Shown in pieces: positions 25,066-34,013 of a stretch of 64,000 nt of DNA. The notes under the pieces were generated by a model, which was given only the letters and a program-made list of their open reading frames with translations, was not told the DNA's origin and ran no database searches. The translations under genes were made by a program, and so were the position numbers. The stretch spans positions 27,324-91,323 of the forward strand of contig NZ_JAGGOI010000009.1 in the NCBI RefSeq assembly GCF_018614585.1. The letters are read 5' to 3'. How positions within the stretch are numbered: position 1 is the stretch's first letter; every line of letters begins with the position of its first letter. The DNA is from Streptomyces sp. ISL-1 (GTDB lineage: Bacteria > Actinomycetota > Actinomycetes > Streptomycetales > Streptomycetaceae).

Positions 25066-25089
25066 CCTTTACGGCCCGGACCGTAAAGG
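25066..25089. promoter_or_regulatory. Regulon operator O3 in a divergent promoter
   Basis: The 20-mer TTTACGGCCCGGACCGTAAA (25068-25087), flanked by CC and GG, forms arms of nine bases each. It is the most extended of the five sites and lies between the DapA-like and luciferase-like genes. On the minus strand TTTACG and TAGCGT are spaced by 17 bases, so the operator overlaps the -35 region of the DapA-like gene and the leader of the luciferase-like gene. Confidence 0.78.
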
Positions 25090-25103
25090 AAAGGCCAGCG
25101 AGA

Positions 25104-26102
25104 ATGCCCAAGCGCCCCATGCGTCTCGGCCTGTACGTCAATCTCTATGCGGACAAGGCCGAACGGCCCCGGCTCGCCGACGCCGTGGAGCAGGTGATTC
25201 TGGCTGAACAGGCCGGATTCGACTGGGTGGTGCTCGGCGAACGGCATCTGCACCGGCCCGGATACCACGAGGCCATCACCTCGCTGGCGTATCTCGCCGC
25301 GCACACCGAGCGGATCGGACTCGCGACGGCCGGGCTGATCGCGCCCGTCTACCAGCCGGTGTGGCTGGCCGAGACCCTCGCGCACATCGACGTGCTGTCG
25401 GGAGGGCGGCTCACGGCGGGATTCGTACTGGGCTACCGGCCCGAGGAGTTCACGCTCTACGGCACCCAGCCGCGCGAGCGCGTGTCGCGCTTCGAGGAGT
25501 GCCTGGAGCTTGTCACCCGGTTGTGGACGGAGGAAGAGGTCACCCACCACGGCCGCTGGACCTCGCTGGACGAGGCCTTCCTGTCGCCGCGTCCGGTGCA
25601 GTCCCCGCGCCCCCGGATCTGGAACGGCGGACGGGTGTCGGCGGCTCTGGAGCGTACGGCAAGGATGTGCGACGGCTGGACGACCTCCTTCAACGAACTC
25701 GACTCCGAACTCCCGGGAAAGGTCGCGGAGTACCTCTCCTACCCGCGCGGCGCGGCGAGTCTGGGCTCGGAGGTCATCGTCTGCCGCGAGGGCTATGCCG
25801 CGCCCACCTCGCAGCAGGCCCGCTCCGCCCTGGAGGCCCCGCTGCGCGGTCTGTACGACGCCTACGGCGACTGGAAGCGCACCTCGGCCGATGCCGCGCG
25901 CTACGCACAGCCGTGGCAGGACATCGAGGCGCGCTCCGTGATCGGCTCGGTGGACCAGTGCGTCCAGCGTCTGGGGGCGTACGGCGAGATGGGCGCCGAC
26001 GGTGTGGTGCTGCGTATCCAGCCGCCGGGCATGCCCCAGACGGACGCCCTGAGCGCGATCGAGGCGTTCGGGTCCGAGGTGCTGCCGCGTCTCAGCGGCT
26101 GA
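25104..26102 (+). CDS. Luciferase-like (LLM) flavin-dependent oxidoreductase
   Basis: The 332-residue protein starts RLGLYVNLYADK and contains VVLGERHLHRPGYHEAITSLAYLAAHTERI, VWLAETLAHIDVLSGGR and FVLGYRPEEF. These are the barrel strands and flavin-binding segments of the bacterial luciferase-like group (FMN or F420). Members are monooxygenases or F420-dependent dehydrogenases of sugars and alcohols; the cofactor cannot be decided here. The AGCGAG-ATG start lies 15 bases beyond operator O3. Its 3' end overlaps the end of the convergent DegT gene of cassette 2 by 11 bases. Confidence 0.86.
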   Translation: MPKRPMRLGLYVNLYADKAERPRLADAVEQVILAEQAGFDWVVLGERHLHRPGYHEAITSLAYLAAHTERIGLATAGLIAPVYQPVWLAETLAHIDVLSGGRLTAGFVLGYRPEEFTLYGTQPRERVSRFEECLELVTRLWTEEEVTHHGRWTSLDEAFLSPRPVQSPRPRIWNGGRVSAALERTARMCDGWTTSFNELDSELPGKVAEYLSYPRGAASLGSEVIVCREGYAAPTSQQARSALEAPLRGLYDAYGDWKRTSADAARYAQPWQDIEARSVIGSVDQCVQRLGAYGEMGADGVVLRIQPPGMPQTDALSAIEAFGSEVLPRLSG

Positions 26103-27258
26103 ACGGGCGCTGCCGGAAGACCTGCTGGACGAGGAGCGCGGCGCGGGCGATGTCCGCCATGGCCGCGTTGTCGGCCATCAGCATCGGCTGGCGTACCCAG
26201 ACGACCGTGTCCTCGGCCGCCTCGGCGACCGGACACGGACGCATCCGCGCGGTGTAGGGAGCAAGCGAGGGCTCGTGGGTCAGCGAGCGGTATCCGGCGT
26301 CGAGGGGGATGCCCTCGGCGGTCATGGCTGCCAGAAACGCCCCTTTGGGGTGACCGCCGAATGCCGGCGGGTCGTAGCGCAGTGGGGCGAAGTGCCAGGT
26401 GTGCCGGGTGGTACCGGCCGGAGCCGGAACCGGGTCAAGGCCCTCCACCTCCTCCAGCGCGCGGCCGAGCGCTGTCGCCCGTGCCGCCCTGTGCTCCAAC
26501 TGGCCTTCGAGCAGCGCCAGTTGCGGATGGAGCAGAGCGGCCTGGAACTCCGTCATCCGTAGATTCCAGCCGAGCTCCGGGTGCTCGTACCAGTCGCCCT
26601 CGATCCGGCGCCCGACATTGTGCATCGACCAGAGCCGCTCGTACACCTCCCGGTCGTCGCTCACCACGATGCCGCCCTCGCCCGCCGTCATCGCCTTGCC
26701 GGACTGGAAGCTGAAGCAGGCGGCGTCCCCGAGGACGCCCGCCTCACGCTCATGCCGACGCGCGCCGTGTGCCTGGGCCGCGTCCTCCACGACGGCGAGG
26801 CCGTGGCGCTCCGCGACGGAGCCGACCGCTTCCATGTCCGCGGGCGCGCCGGCGAGATGCACCGGCATGACGGCCTTGGTGCGCGGCCCGGCCAGCCGGT
26901 CCGCCGCTTCCGGGTCCAGGTGCAGCGTGGCCGTCACATCGGCGATGACCGGGGTTGCCCCGGCGAGTACGACCGCGGTGGCGCTGGCCACGAACGTATA
27001 GGCGGGCACGATCACTTCGTCCCCCGGCCGCACACCCAGGGCGCGCAACGCCAGGAAGAGCGCCACCGTCCCGTTCACCGTGCAGACGCCGTGCGCGGCG
27101 CCGACGCTGTGGGCGAAGGCCGCAGCGAATGCCTCGGTCTCGCCGCCCGCGGTCGCTCCCCACTTTCCGCTGTCCAGCACCCGCAGCAGCCGCTCTCGCT
27201 GCTCCTCACCGGCCGGCGGGGGCCACTGCGGCCACCCTTCGGTGCGTACGGGCGTCAT
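26092..27258 (-). CDS. DegT/DnrJ/EryC1/StrS-family PLP enzyme (cassette 2)
   Basis: This 388-residue protein has VNGTVALFLALRALG, VVEDAAQAHGA and CFSFQSGKAMTAGEGG with the PLP lysine at 188, so the aminotransferase site is complete. It is the last gene of a six-gene minus-strand run that starts with a solute-binding protein, and its ATG overlaps the amidohydrolase stop (ATGA). It resembles the cassette 1 DegT protein in family but not closely, so the two cassettes are not a recent duplication. A catabolic deaminating role fits the operon but is inferred. Confidence 0.86.
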   Translation of the reverse strand: MTPVRTEGWPQWPPPAGEEQRERLLRVLDSGKWGATAGGETEAFAAAFAHSVGAAHGVCTVNGTVALFLALRALGVRPGDEVIVPAYTFVASATAVVLAGATPVIADVTATLHLDPEAADRLAGPRTKAVMPVHLAGAPADMEAVGSVAERHGLAVVEDAAQAHGARRHEREAGVLGDAACFSFQSGKAMTAGEGGIVVSDDREVYERLWSMHNVGRRIEGDWYEHPELGWNLRMTEFQAALLHPQLALLEGQLEHRAARATALGRALEEVEGLDPVPAPAGTTRHTWHFAPLRYDPPAFGGHPKGAFLAAMTAEGIPLDAGYRSLTHEPSLAPYTARMRPCPVAEAAEDTVVWVRQPMLMADNAAMADIARAALLVQQVFRQRPFSR

Positions 27259-28007
27259 CTCAGACCCTTCAGCAGGCGGTCCATGGTCCCGTGCAGAATC
27301 TGCGCCCGGTCCGCCTCGTCGAGGTCGGCGAGCAGTACGCGCCCGAGTCCCACCCTCAGATCGAGGAAGACGGCGTCGGAGCCGAAAACGATGCGCTCGG
27401 CCCCGGCCTCGGCGACCAGCCGTAGCAGATGGCGGGTGGTCATCCGGGTGCCGCAGGTCTCCAGGACCAGGTTGGGACAGCGGGCCGCGGCTTCGGCGGC
27501 GGGTGCGAAGCCGCTGGTCCACAGGCCCGAGTGGCCCATCAGAAGCGGCAGTTCCGGGTAGCGGGGGGCGACGGCCGCGAAGCGCACCGGGTCGGAGAAG
27601 GCCGATGCGTGCTGGCTGTGCGCGAGCACAATGCGGCCGCGGTCGGCGGCGATGTCGAAGGCCGGGGCGTAGGCGGGGTGGTCGAGCGGGAGTTCATGAA
27701 CTTCGGGGTGGAGCTTGACCCCGATGACGCCCGGCGCGTCCATCAGGTCGCGCAGCCGGGCCGGGGCCTGGGGATCGTGCGGATTGAAGACGGCGTAGCC
27801 GAGGAGGCGTCCGGGGTGCTGTGCGAGATCGGTGAGCAGCAGGGCGTTTCCGGCGCGGGCGTCGGGGCCGACGGCCAGCAGATGCGAGACACAGGCGATG
27901 GCGACGCCGCACCGGTCCATGACGTCGACGAGGCTGCGGGCGGAGCCGTCCGGGATGGCGAAGTCGGACCAGCGCCCGAGATGGCCGTGGGCGTCGATGA
28001 CGGTCAT
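27255..28007 (-). CDS. Amidohydrolase-2 family metal hydrolase (cassette 2)
   Basis: The 250-residue protein keeps the metal site: His7-x-His9 in VIDAHGHLG, VKLHPEVHELP, LLMGHSGLW and Asp in IVFGSDAVF. It is the catalytically intact member of its pair. The start overlaps the stop of the degenerate partner by four bases, and its own stop overlaps the DegT start, so three products are translationally coupled. Similar enzymes hydrolyse lactones or decarboxylate acids. Confidence 0.83.
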   Translation of the reverse strand: MTVIDAHGHLGRWSDFAIPDGSARSLVDVMDRCGVAIACVSHLLAVGPDARAGNALLLTDLAQHPGRLLGYAVFNPHDPQAPARLRDLMDAPGVIGVKLHPEVHELPLDHPAYAPAFDIAADRGRIVLAHSQHASAFSDPVRFAAVAPRYPELPLLMGHSGLWTSGFAPAAEAAARCPNLVLETCGTRMTTRHLLRLVAEAGAERIVFGSDAVFLDLRVGLGRVLLADLDEADRAQILHGTMDRLLKGLR

Positions 28008-28723
28008 GGATCTTCGGCCTCGCCGAGCAGCCGCAGGGCGTTGCCGCCCGCGATGAGGGCGGTCTCGGAGTCCGGCAGCGCCAGGGTGTCCAGCTGGAAG
28101 CGAGGTCCGGCGTCGTCGGTGACGGGTGCGCCCGTGCCGAACAGGACGCGGCGGGCTCCGTACCGTCCGGCGAACCACTCGACCTGCAGATGTCCGGTCA
28201 GCGTTGAGGTGTCGACGTACAGCTCTCCGTGCCGGTCCATGAGTTCGGCGAGTTCGCGCAGGCTGCGGTAGCCGGTGCCGGTGAGGATGATCCGCAGGGT
28301 GGGCAGGGCGCTCGCCAGCTGATCGATCTCGGCTGCGGTCACGGTCTCCCAGCCGAGCAGGACCGTGGTGCGCGTCCTCGCGAGCGCGGCGGCGAGCGCA
28401 AGGGCGTACCCGCCGGTGAGGGACCAACGGTGCTCGCCGGGGCACAGCCGCACCAGTCCGCCGCTGCCCTGCCACTCGGCGGTGCCGAGCGGCCCGGGAA
28501 TCAGCACCGGCACCGGCCGCAGCCGTACGCCATCGGTCTCCTCGACCGCGGTGAGCGACTCGTTGCCGTCGCGCGGATCGCCGTAAACGGCATGTGTGTG
28601 GACCACGCAGGCGCTGTCGATGCGCAGCCGGTCGAGTTCGCCGACGAGCCCGGCCGGGTCCCGGCTCGCCACCTCGTCGTACGGCAGCGGGCCGAGCAGC
28701 CGGTTGATGTCGACGACGGTCAT
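28004..28723 (-). CDS. Amidohydrolase-fold protein lacking metal ligands (cassette 2)
   Basis: The 239-residue protein has the barrel pattern of amidohydrolase-2 proteins. The first-strand HxH is changed to DIN (VVDINRLLGPLPY) and the closing Asp is missing (VLFGTGAPVTDD instead of FGTD). As in cassette 1 it comes directly before the intact enzyme and overlaps it by four bases. Loss of the same ligands in both cassettes suggests a selected non-catalytic subunit and not random decay. Confidence 0.7.
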   Translation of the reverse strand: MTVVDINRLLGPLPYDEVASRDPAGLVGELDRLRIDSACVVHTHAVYGDPRDGNESLTAVEETDGVRLRPVPVLIPGPLGTAEWQGSGGLVRLCPGEHRWSLTGGYALALAAALARTRTTVLLGWETVTAAEIDQLASALPTLRIILTGTGYRSLRELAELMDRHGELYVDTSTLTGHLQVEWFAGRYGARRVLFGTGAPVTDDAGPRFQLDTLALPDSETALIAGGNALRLLGEAEDP

Positions 28724-28736
28724 GTCTTGTGGCCGC

Positions 28737-29540
28737 TCATGTCTTGAGACCGGTGGTGGCGATCGAGTCGGTCAGATACCGCTGCAGGAGTCCGAAGACG
28801 AGCAGACAGGGGATCACGGTGATGGTCGCCCCGGCCATGATCTGGTTGACCGCGACGTTCTCGCCTTCGAGGGTGGCGAGGCCGACCGTGAGCGTGCGCA
28901 TCTCGGAGGACTGGCCGATGACGAGCGGCCACAGGAAATCGTTCCAGTGCCAGAGGAAGACGAAGACGCCGAGGGTCGCCAGCACCGGCCGGATCAGCGG
29001 GATGACGACGGTGGTGTAGATGCGCCACTCCGAGGCGCCGTCGATCTTCGCTGCCTCGAAAAGTTCGTCGGGCAGCTGGTGAATGAACTGCCGCATGAGG
29101 AAGACGGCCTGGGAGTTGGCGAGGGTCGGCACGATCATTCCCCAGTACGTGTCGACGCCGCCCAGCTCCGAGACGAGGATGTAGTACGGGATGAGGGTGG
29201 CCTGGAACGGCACCATCAGGGTCGCCAGGAACGACCAGAACAGCACCTCGCGGCCGGGGAACCGCTTCTTGGCGAAGGCGTATCCGGCCATGGACGAGAA
29301 CAGCAGGATGAGCGCGACGGAGACCACTGAGTAGATCAGTGAGTTGACCGCCCAGCGCATGATGTCCGCGCCGGCGAGGACGTCGGAGAAGTTCCGCCAG
29401 GTGGCCCGGGTCAGGTCGAACGCGCCAGGCAGCGTCTGCCCGCCGGGCGGCGCGAAGGCGACGAGCACCATCACCACGAAGGGGATGACGGTCACGAGCG
29501 CCACCAGGACGAGCAGAACGGGCAGTCTCAGCCGCGCCAT
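28737..29540 (-). CDS. Sugar-type ABC importer permease (MalG-like)
   Basis: The 267-residue membrane protein has six hydrophobic segments and the EAA loop ELFEAAKIDGASEWRIYTTVVIPLIRP, where the ATPase docks. It fits the MalG/AraQ family of CUT1 importers. The start shares one base with the stop of the first permease. No ATPase gene is present in the operon, as is usual in streptomycetes where a shared MsiK-type ATPase energises several sugar importers. Confidence 0.93.
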   Translation of the reverse strand: MARLRLPVLLVLVALVTVIPFVVMVLVAFAPPGGQTLPGAFDLTRATWRNFSDVLAGADIMRWAVNSLIYSVVSVALILLFSSMAGYAFAKKRFPGREVLFWSFLATLMVPFQATLIPYYILVSELGGVDTYWGMIVPTLANSQAVFLMRQFIHQLPDELFEAAKIDGASEWRIYTTVVIPLIRPVLATLGVFVFLWHWNDFLWPLVIGQSSEMRTLTVGLATLEGENVAVNQIMAGATITVIPCLLVFGLLQRYLTDSIATTGLKT

Positions 29541-30490
29541 CAGTCCGCCTCCCTTCCGATGAGCCGTCGCTGGACGAGCGAGAAGATCAGTACGACTACG
29601 AAGAGCACCAGGCCGATCGCGCTCGCATACCCGAAGTCGAAGAACTTGAAGCCGGAGTCGTAGAGGAAATAGACGAGCGAGTAGCTGGAGCGCACGGGTC
29701 CGCCGGCCGTCATCACATACATCTGGTCGAAGACCTGGAAGGAGCCGATGGCCTCGATGACGAGGACGAAGAACAGCACCGGCCGCAGCAGCGGAAGAGT
29801 CACCCAGCGAAATCGCTGCCATCCGTTCGCCCCGTCGATGGTGGCCGCCTCGACGACGTGCTGCGGGATGGACTGGAGTCCGGCCAGCAGGATCAGCATC
29901 GAGTAGCCGAACCCCTTCCACGCGGAGGTGACCGCGATGGAGGGCAGGACGAGGTGCTCGTTGCCGAGGAAGTCGACCGGGCCGAGGGAGAGGACGCCGA
30001 GCACGGCGTTGAGCAGACCGTCCTGGACCTCGTAGATCCACTTCCAGATGACGGCGGCCAGCACGATGCTGGTGACGTACGGCAGGAAGAACACCCCTCG
30101 GAAGAATCCGCGCGCCCAGACGGTGCGGTGCAGCAGCAGGGCCGTGCCCAGGGAGAGCAGGACGGTCAGCGGCACGAAGAACACGGTGTAGAGGGCGGTG
30201 ACGCCCAGACTGGTCCAGAACAGGTCGTCGTCGAGGAGACGGGAGTAGTTCTCGGCCCCGATGAACTGCCATTCGCCGTTCAGCCGGTAGTCGGTGAGCG
30301 AGAGGAACGCGGCACCGAGGGTCGGTCCGAAGCGGAAGACGATGAACAGCAGCAGCATCGGGGCCACGAAGACGAGCCCGACGCGGGCCTCGCGCCGTCG
30401 TACGGCCCTGCTGAAAGAGCTCCTGCCGGGCGGGGCCACCTGGGGAGGGGCCTCGTCCGGGGAGGTCTTGGTCAGCGACGTCTGGCTCAA
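29540..30490 (-). CDS. Sugar-type ABC importer permease (MalF-like)
   Basis: The 316-residue protein has a Pro-rich cytosolic N-terminus, six membrane helices (the first near 40-60: GLVFVAPMLLLFIVFRFGP) and the EAA loop HVVEAATIDGANGWQRFRWVTLPLLRP. It is the MalF/UgpA-type partner of the downstream permease. The TTG start at 30490 overlaps the solute-binding protein stop (TTGA). Confidence 0.93.
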   Translation of the reverse strand: MSQTSLTKTSPDEAPPQVAPPGRSSFSRAVRRREARVGLVFVAPMLLLFIVFRFGPTLGAAFLSLTDYRLNGEWQFIGAENYSRLLDDDLFWTSLGVTALYTVFFVPLTVLLSLGTALLLHRTVWARGFFRGVFFLPYVTSIVLAAVIWKWIYEVQDGLLNAVLGVLSLGPVDFLGNEHLVLPSIAVTSAWKGFGYSMLILLAGLQSIPQHVVEAATIDGANGWQRFRWVTLPLLRPVLFFVLVIEAIGSFQVFDQMYVMTAGGPVRSSYSLVYFLYDSGFKFFDFGYASAIGLVLFVVVLIFSLVQRRLIGREAD

Positions 30491-31743
30491 CGCTGCCGCG
30501 CCAGGAGGTCGTCGGCCTGCTCGGCCGCCGCGTCGAGGGCTTGCTTGGGGGTCTTCTTGCCGGTCAGCGCGGCCTGGATCTCAGGCGCGATCAATGACAT
30601 CAGCTGGCGTGCGGTGGGGTTGGGCTCACCGGGGTAGACGTTGGCGAGCGCCTGCTGGAACTCCTTGGCGTGCGGGGCGTCGCTCGGCACGGTGACATCC
30701 GTACGCGGCGAGAGGAAGCCGCTGGCCTTGCCCATGCTCTGAAGCTGTTCCGGCTTCGTCATGAAGGCGAGGAACTTCTCCGAGCCGGAGACGTTCTTGG
30801 ACTTGGCATTGATGCCGAGCCCGCCGGGGATGCCGAAGGTCACCTGCTTGGCCCCGGTGAGCGGCGGGCCGACGACGACGTTCTCCGCGCCCCAGGCCTG
30901 GGCCGCGGTCGCCGCGTCCGCGGGGGTGTTGGAGAAGCCCATCGCCGCCTGCTGCTTGCCGAGCGCCTGGTCGGCCACGATGTTCGAATTGCTGAGGGCC
31001 GACTTGGGGATCGCGCCGGCCTTGTACAGGTCGGTGATGAAGGTGAGGGCCGCGACGCCCTCGGGCGCGTTGAAGGCGGCCTTCTTGCCGTCGTCGGTGA
31101 AGACGTTGCCGCCCGCCTGCCAGAGCAGGGGGTAGAAGTTGAGGTTCTGTGTCGCTTCATTGCCCGCGGAGTAGTCGAGGGCCGCGGCGCCGGCCTGCTT
31201 CAGTTTGGGCGCGGCCGCCTTGATCTCGTCCCAGGTGGCCGGGGGCTTGGTGATGCCCGCCCGGTCCAGCAGCTTCTTGTTGTAGAGCGTGGTGGTGACG
31301 GTGTGGTAGATCGGCGCCGCGTAGATCTTGCCGTCCTGCTTCATGGCTTCGAGGGCGGCGGGGAGGAACTTGTCCTCGGTGCCCTTGAGCGCCCCGTCGA
31401 CCGGCCTGATGGCTCCATTGCTCAGATACTGCGGGATCTGGTCGGGGCCGAGCAGCACGACGTCCGGGCCCTTGCCGCCGCTGAGCGCGGTGGCGAGCTT
31501 CTCGTCGCGGTTGTCCCACGGCTGCTGCTCGACGGTGAGCTGCACACCGGGCTCGGCCTTGGCGAAGTCCTTCTCGATCTGTGTCCAGTAGGCGGTGTTG
31601 GCCGTGGGGTCTGCGATCACCGGGTACATCCAGACGGTGACCTTCTTCGACCCCGAGCTGCTGTCACCGCCGCACCCGGTGATCAGGGCGGCGAGCGTGA
31701 GCAGCGCGAGTGGTGCGGCGGCGCGCTTGAAGCCTGTCTTCAT
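30487..31743 (-). CDS. Extracellular solute-binding lipoprotein (family 1)
   Basis: The 418-residue protein has a lipoprotein signal with lipobox ITGC (Cys24) and the family 1 binding-protein fold (KVTVWMYPV, GPDVVLLGPDQIPQY, YAAPIYHTVTTTLYNKKLL, GIPGGLGINAKSK). It captures the imported solute outside the membrane and is the first gene of the operon leading to the two permeases and cassette 2. GGAGG lies five bases before the ATG. A strong promoter with operator O4 precedes it. Such proteins usually bind mono- or oligosaccharides; the ligand here is unknown. Confidence 0.93.
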   Translation of the reverse strand: MKTGFKRAAAPLALLTLAALITGCGGDSSSGSKKVTVWMYPVIADPTANTAYWTQIEKDFAKAEPGVQLTVEQQPWDNRDEKLATALSGGKGPDVVLLGPDQIPQYLSNGAIRPVDGALKGTEDKFLPAALEAMKQDGKIYAAPIYHTVTTTLYNKKLLDRAGITKPPATWDEIKAAAPKLKQAGAAALDYSAGNEATQNLNFYPLLWQAGGNVFTDDGKKAAFNAPEGVAALTFITDLYKAGAIPKSALSNSNIVADQALGKQQAAMGFSNTPADAATAAQAWGAENVVVGPPLTGAKQVTFGIPGGLGINAKSKNVSGSEKFLAFMTKPEQLQSMGKASGFLSPRTDVTVPSDAPHAKEFQQALANVYPGEPNPTARQLMSLIAPEIQAALTGKKTPKQALDAAAEQADDLLARQR

Positions 31744-31788
31744 GGGGGCCTCCGGAAGGCCTGGAGAAGGGGAGCCAGAGCCCGGCTC

Positions 31789-31834
31789 AGTTTCGGCCTG
31801 GGCCGAAACTAGCCGGGCGGTTTTGGCATGTCAA
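31789..31834 (-). promoter_or_regulatory. Promoter and operator O4 of the importer operon
   Basis: On the minus strand TTGACA (31829-31834) and TAGTTT (31806-31811) are 17 bases apart, close to consensus. Operator O4, TTTCGGCCTGGGCCGAAA (31791-31808), extends to perfect 10-base arms (31789-31810) and overlaps the -10 box. Outside it, GCCCGGCT and AGCCGGGC add a second layer of symmetry. This is the clearest repressor-type arrangement in the window. Confidence 0.8.
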
Positions 31835-31898
31835 TGCCTCGTTGACGGGGCGTCAATGTCGCGAGGCCAGATCGGGGATCGGGTCGGGAGATCGGACT

Positions 31899-31942
31899 GG
31901 GATCAGGCAGGGGTCGGGCCGGGATCAGGCAGGGGTCGGGCG
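31899..31942. repeat. Two tandem copies of a 22-bp unit
   Basis: A unit beginning GGGATCAGGCAGGGGTCGGG occurs twice head to tail (31899-31920, 31921-31942), and a third partial GGGATCAG follows. It lies directly after the stop of the Tat-exported beta-propeller gene and before the importer promoter. No fold or function is obvious. Confidence 0.8.
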
Positions 31943-31946
31943 GGGA

Positions 31947-33983
31947 TCAGTGCCGGGGATCGACGACGAACAGCTCGGCGACACGGTTGAAGTAGAGCCG
32001 CCCATCCTGATGCCCCGTCAGCCGCCGGTGCGGATACGCCACGATCAGCACCGGGTCGCGGTGCGGGGCGAACGGATCGATGCGGTATATCAACCCCCCG
32101 TCCACGCTCACGTACAGCTTCGAGCGCGACACCACGATCGAGCCTCCGGTGCTCCTGGTGCCCAGCTCGTAGCGGTGAACGATCCGTTGGCTCTGCCGGT
32201 CGACGGCGAAGAGCGTGTGCCCGGCTAGCCCCCACAGCCTCCGGTCGGGGCCGATGGCCAGAGCGCTGACCGTCCCCTCCGTGCTGACCGGCTCGAACTC
32301 CCAGAGCTTCTGGCCGCGGTCCACGTCCCAGGCGAAGACCGCGCCCGCCTTCCTGGTGGGCGGCGTGGTGCTGAGCCCACCGGTCACGGACCCGCCGCCG
32401 TAGACCACGCCGTCGTACGCGGCGAGCGCGAAGAGGCTCTGGTCCTGGGAGACATTGCGGGTGAACTGCCAGTCGCGGGACGACGGATCGTAGATGGCGA
32501 GCCCGCCGCCGAGCCGGTCGCCGGACGGGACGGTGCCCACGGCGATCTTCCCGTCCTCCGCCTCGGCGAGGCATTTACTGCGGGCCTGCAGCTGTGAGCC
32601 CAGGTTGAAGATGAGCTCGGGGTTGGGGGTGGTTCCCGGCGGGCCGCCGGGTGAGTACTCGGGGCTGTTCCAGGGCTTGTCCGGCCAGTAGCGGTAGAGC
32701 CTGGACTCGGGGTAGACGCCGAGCCAGACCGAGCCGTCCGAGGACTGGAGGATCGATTCGATCTGCGCGAAGCGGTGGAACGAGGATGCCCCGGTGTCCG
32801 TACGGACCGCGCCCAGGCCGCCGTTGAGGAACCCGCCGGCGTAGACGGTTCTGCGCCCGCCCCCGGCCACCGCCAGAATCTCTATGGGCTCCTTGCGGAC
32901 CTTGGTGTCCAGGATCGCGTGCGCCCCCGTGGTGGGGTTGTAGCGGAACATCTCGCCGCGCCAGAGCGTGCCGACGACGCTGCGTCCCGGATAGTCCGCG
33001 ACGCCAAGTTCGGCCCAGCCGATGGCGCGGGTGTTCTGCACCTTGCCGGTGAGGGTGAGGCCGGTGCCGGTGAGCTGTTTGGTGGCCGGGTCGTAGCGGC
33101 GCAGTTCGCCACGCTGGATGAGGTGGATGCCGCCGCCGGAGTCGGGCGGGGCGATCTTCAGGCCGTGTGCGTCGGGGATCTCGTCGGTCCAGGCGCGCGC
33201 GGCGAGGTCGTAGACGAAGAGCGGACCGGGCAGGTCGGAGCCGATCCGCGCGTACAGCCGTCCGCCCAGGGCGTCCAGGTCGTATACGGCCTTGCCCTCT
33301 ATGGAGCCGAGGCCGGGCGGCTTGGGGAGTTCGGTGACCGAACCGGTCACCGGGTCCAGCTCGGCGATGTGTGCCGCGGCGTACGATCCGGAGTAGACCT
33401 TGCCGCCGGCGCAGGCGATGCTCCGCACATACGTCTGACCCGCGACGACCTGTCCGAAGTCGGTGTACTCCTTGGTCGCCGGGTCGAAGCGGAAGACCTT
33501 TCCGCCGGGGAAGGTGCCGCCCCAGATCTTGCCGGCGGCGTCGGAGGTCAGCGACCAGATGAAGGTCTGCCCGGCGAGCGGCAGGCCGAGGTCCTCGGCG
33601 ACGTCACCGCCGCCGGGCCGCCAGCGGTAGAGATGAGCGTTGCCGTAGGTCCCGGCGTACACCCCGTCGGGCGCGGCGGCGACGGCCCAGGAGCCGTCGG
33701 CTCCGGTGAGGGGCGCGCTGACCAACTGTTCACCGGTGGCCGGGTCGATGGCGTTGAGGTAGGCGGGCTTGCCCGTCGACACATTCCACAGAGCCGGTTT
33801 GCCACCCGGCCCCGGAGCGACCGTGCCGCCCAGGAGCAGGACATCAGCGAGCGGTACACCCAGCGATACGGGGTCGCGCATCAGCGCCTCCTCGGCGGAC
33901 GCGGTGCTCGGAGCTGCTAATGACAGTACAGAGGCGGACAGTGCTGCGGTCGAGCCGGCGAGAAACGCTCGTCGCGTCGTCAC
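31947..33983 (-). CDS. Tat-exported beta-propeller protein
   Basis: The N-terminus VTTRRAFLAGSTAALSAS is a twin-arginine signal with a following hydrophobic stretch and an ASA cleavage region, so the protein folds in the cytoplasm and is exported. The remaining roughly 640 residues are repeated propeller blades with motifs such as VFRFDPATKEYTDFG, LRRYDPATKQL and MFRYNPTTGAH. There is no clear catalytic motif. GTG at 33983 was preferred because GGAGG lies upstream at a usable distance; a GTG at 33995 would overlap that box and would make the second codon a rare TTA. Operator O5 in its promoter ties it to the neighbouring regulon, so it may bind or degrade the polymer whose fragments are imported. 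Confidence 0.78.
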   Translation of the reverse strand: MTTRRAFLAGSTAALSASVLSLAAPSTASAEEALMRDPVSLGVPLADVLLLGGTVAPGPGGKPALWNVSTGKPAYLNAIDPATGEQLVSAPLTGADGSWAVAAAPDGVYAGTYGNAHLYRWRPGGGDVAEDLGLPLAGQTFIWSLTSDAAGKIWGGTFPGGKVFRFDPATKEYTDFGQVVAGQTYVRSIACAGGKVYSGSYAAAHIAELDPVTGSVTELPKPPGLGSIEGKAVYDLDALGGRLYARIGSDLPGPLFVYDLAARAWTDEIPDAHGLKIAPPDSGGGIHLIQRGELRRYDPATKQLTGTGLTLTGKVQNTRAIGWAELGVADYPGRSVVGTLWRGEMFRYNPTTGAHAILDTKVRKEPIEILAVAGGGRRTVYAGGFLNGGLGAVRTDTGASSFHRFAQIESILQSSDGSVWLGVYPESRLYRYWPDKPWNSPEYSPGGPPGTTPNPELIFNLGSQLQARSKCLAEAEDGKIAVGTVPSGDRLGGGLAIYDPSSRDWQFTRNVSQDQSLFALAAYDGVVYGGGSVTGGLSTTPPTRKAGAVFAWDVDRGQKLWEFEPVSTEGTVSALAIGPDRRLWGLAGHTLFAVDRQSQRIVHRYELGTRSTGGSIVVSRSKLYVSVDGGLIYRIDPFAPHRDPVLIVAYPHRRLTGHQDGRLYFNRVAELFVVDPRH

Positions 33984-34013
33984 AGGGGGTAACACCTCCG
34001 AAAGGAAGGGGAG

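Noticed and set aside
21115..28723. Reading the DegT genes as part of an antibiotic deoxysugar cluster
   Set aside because: There are no nucleotidyl-sugar synthases, dehydratases or glycosyltransferases; importer and amidohydrolases suggest catabolism instead.
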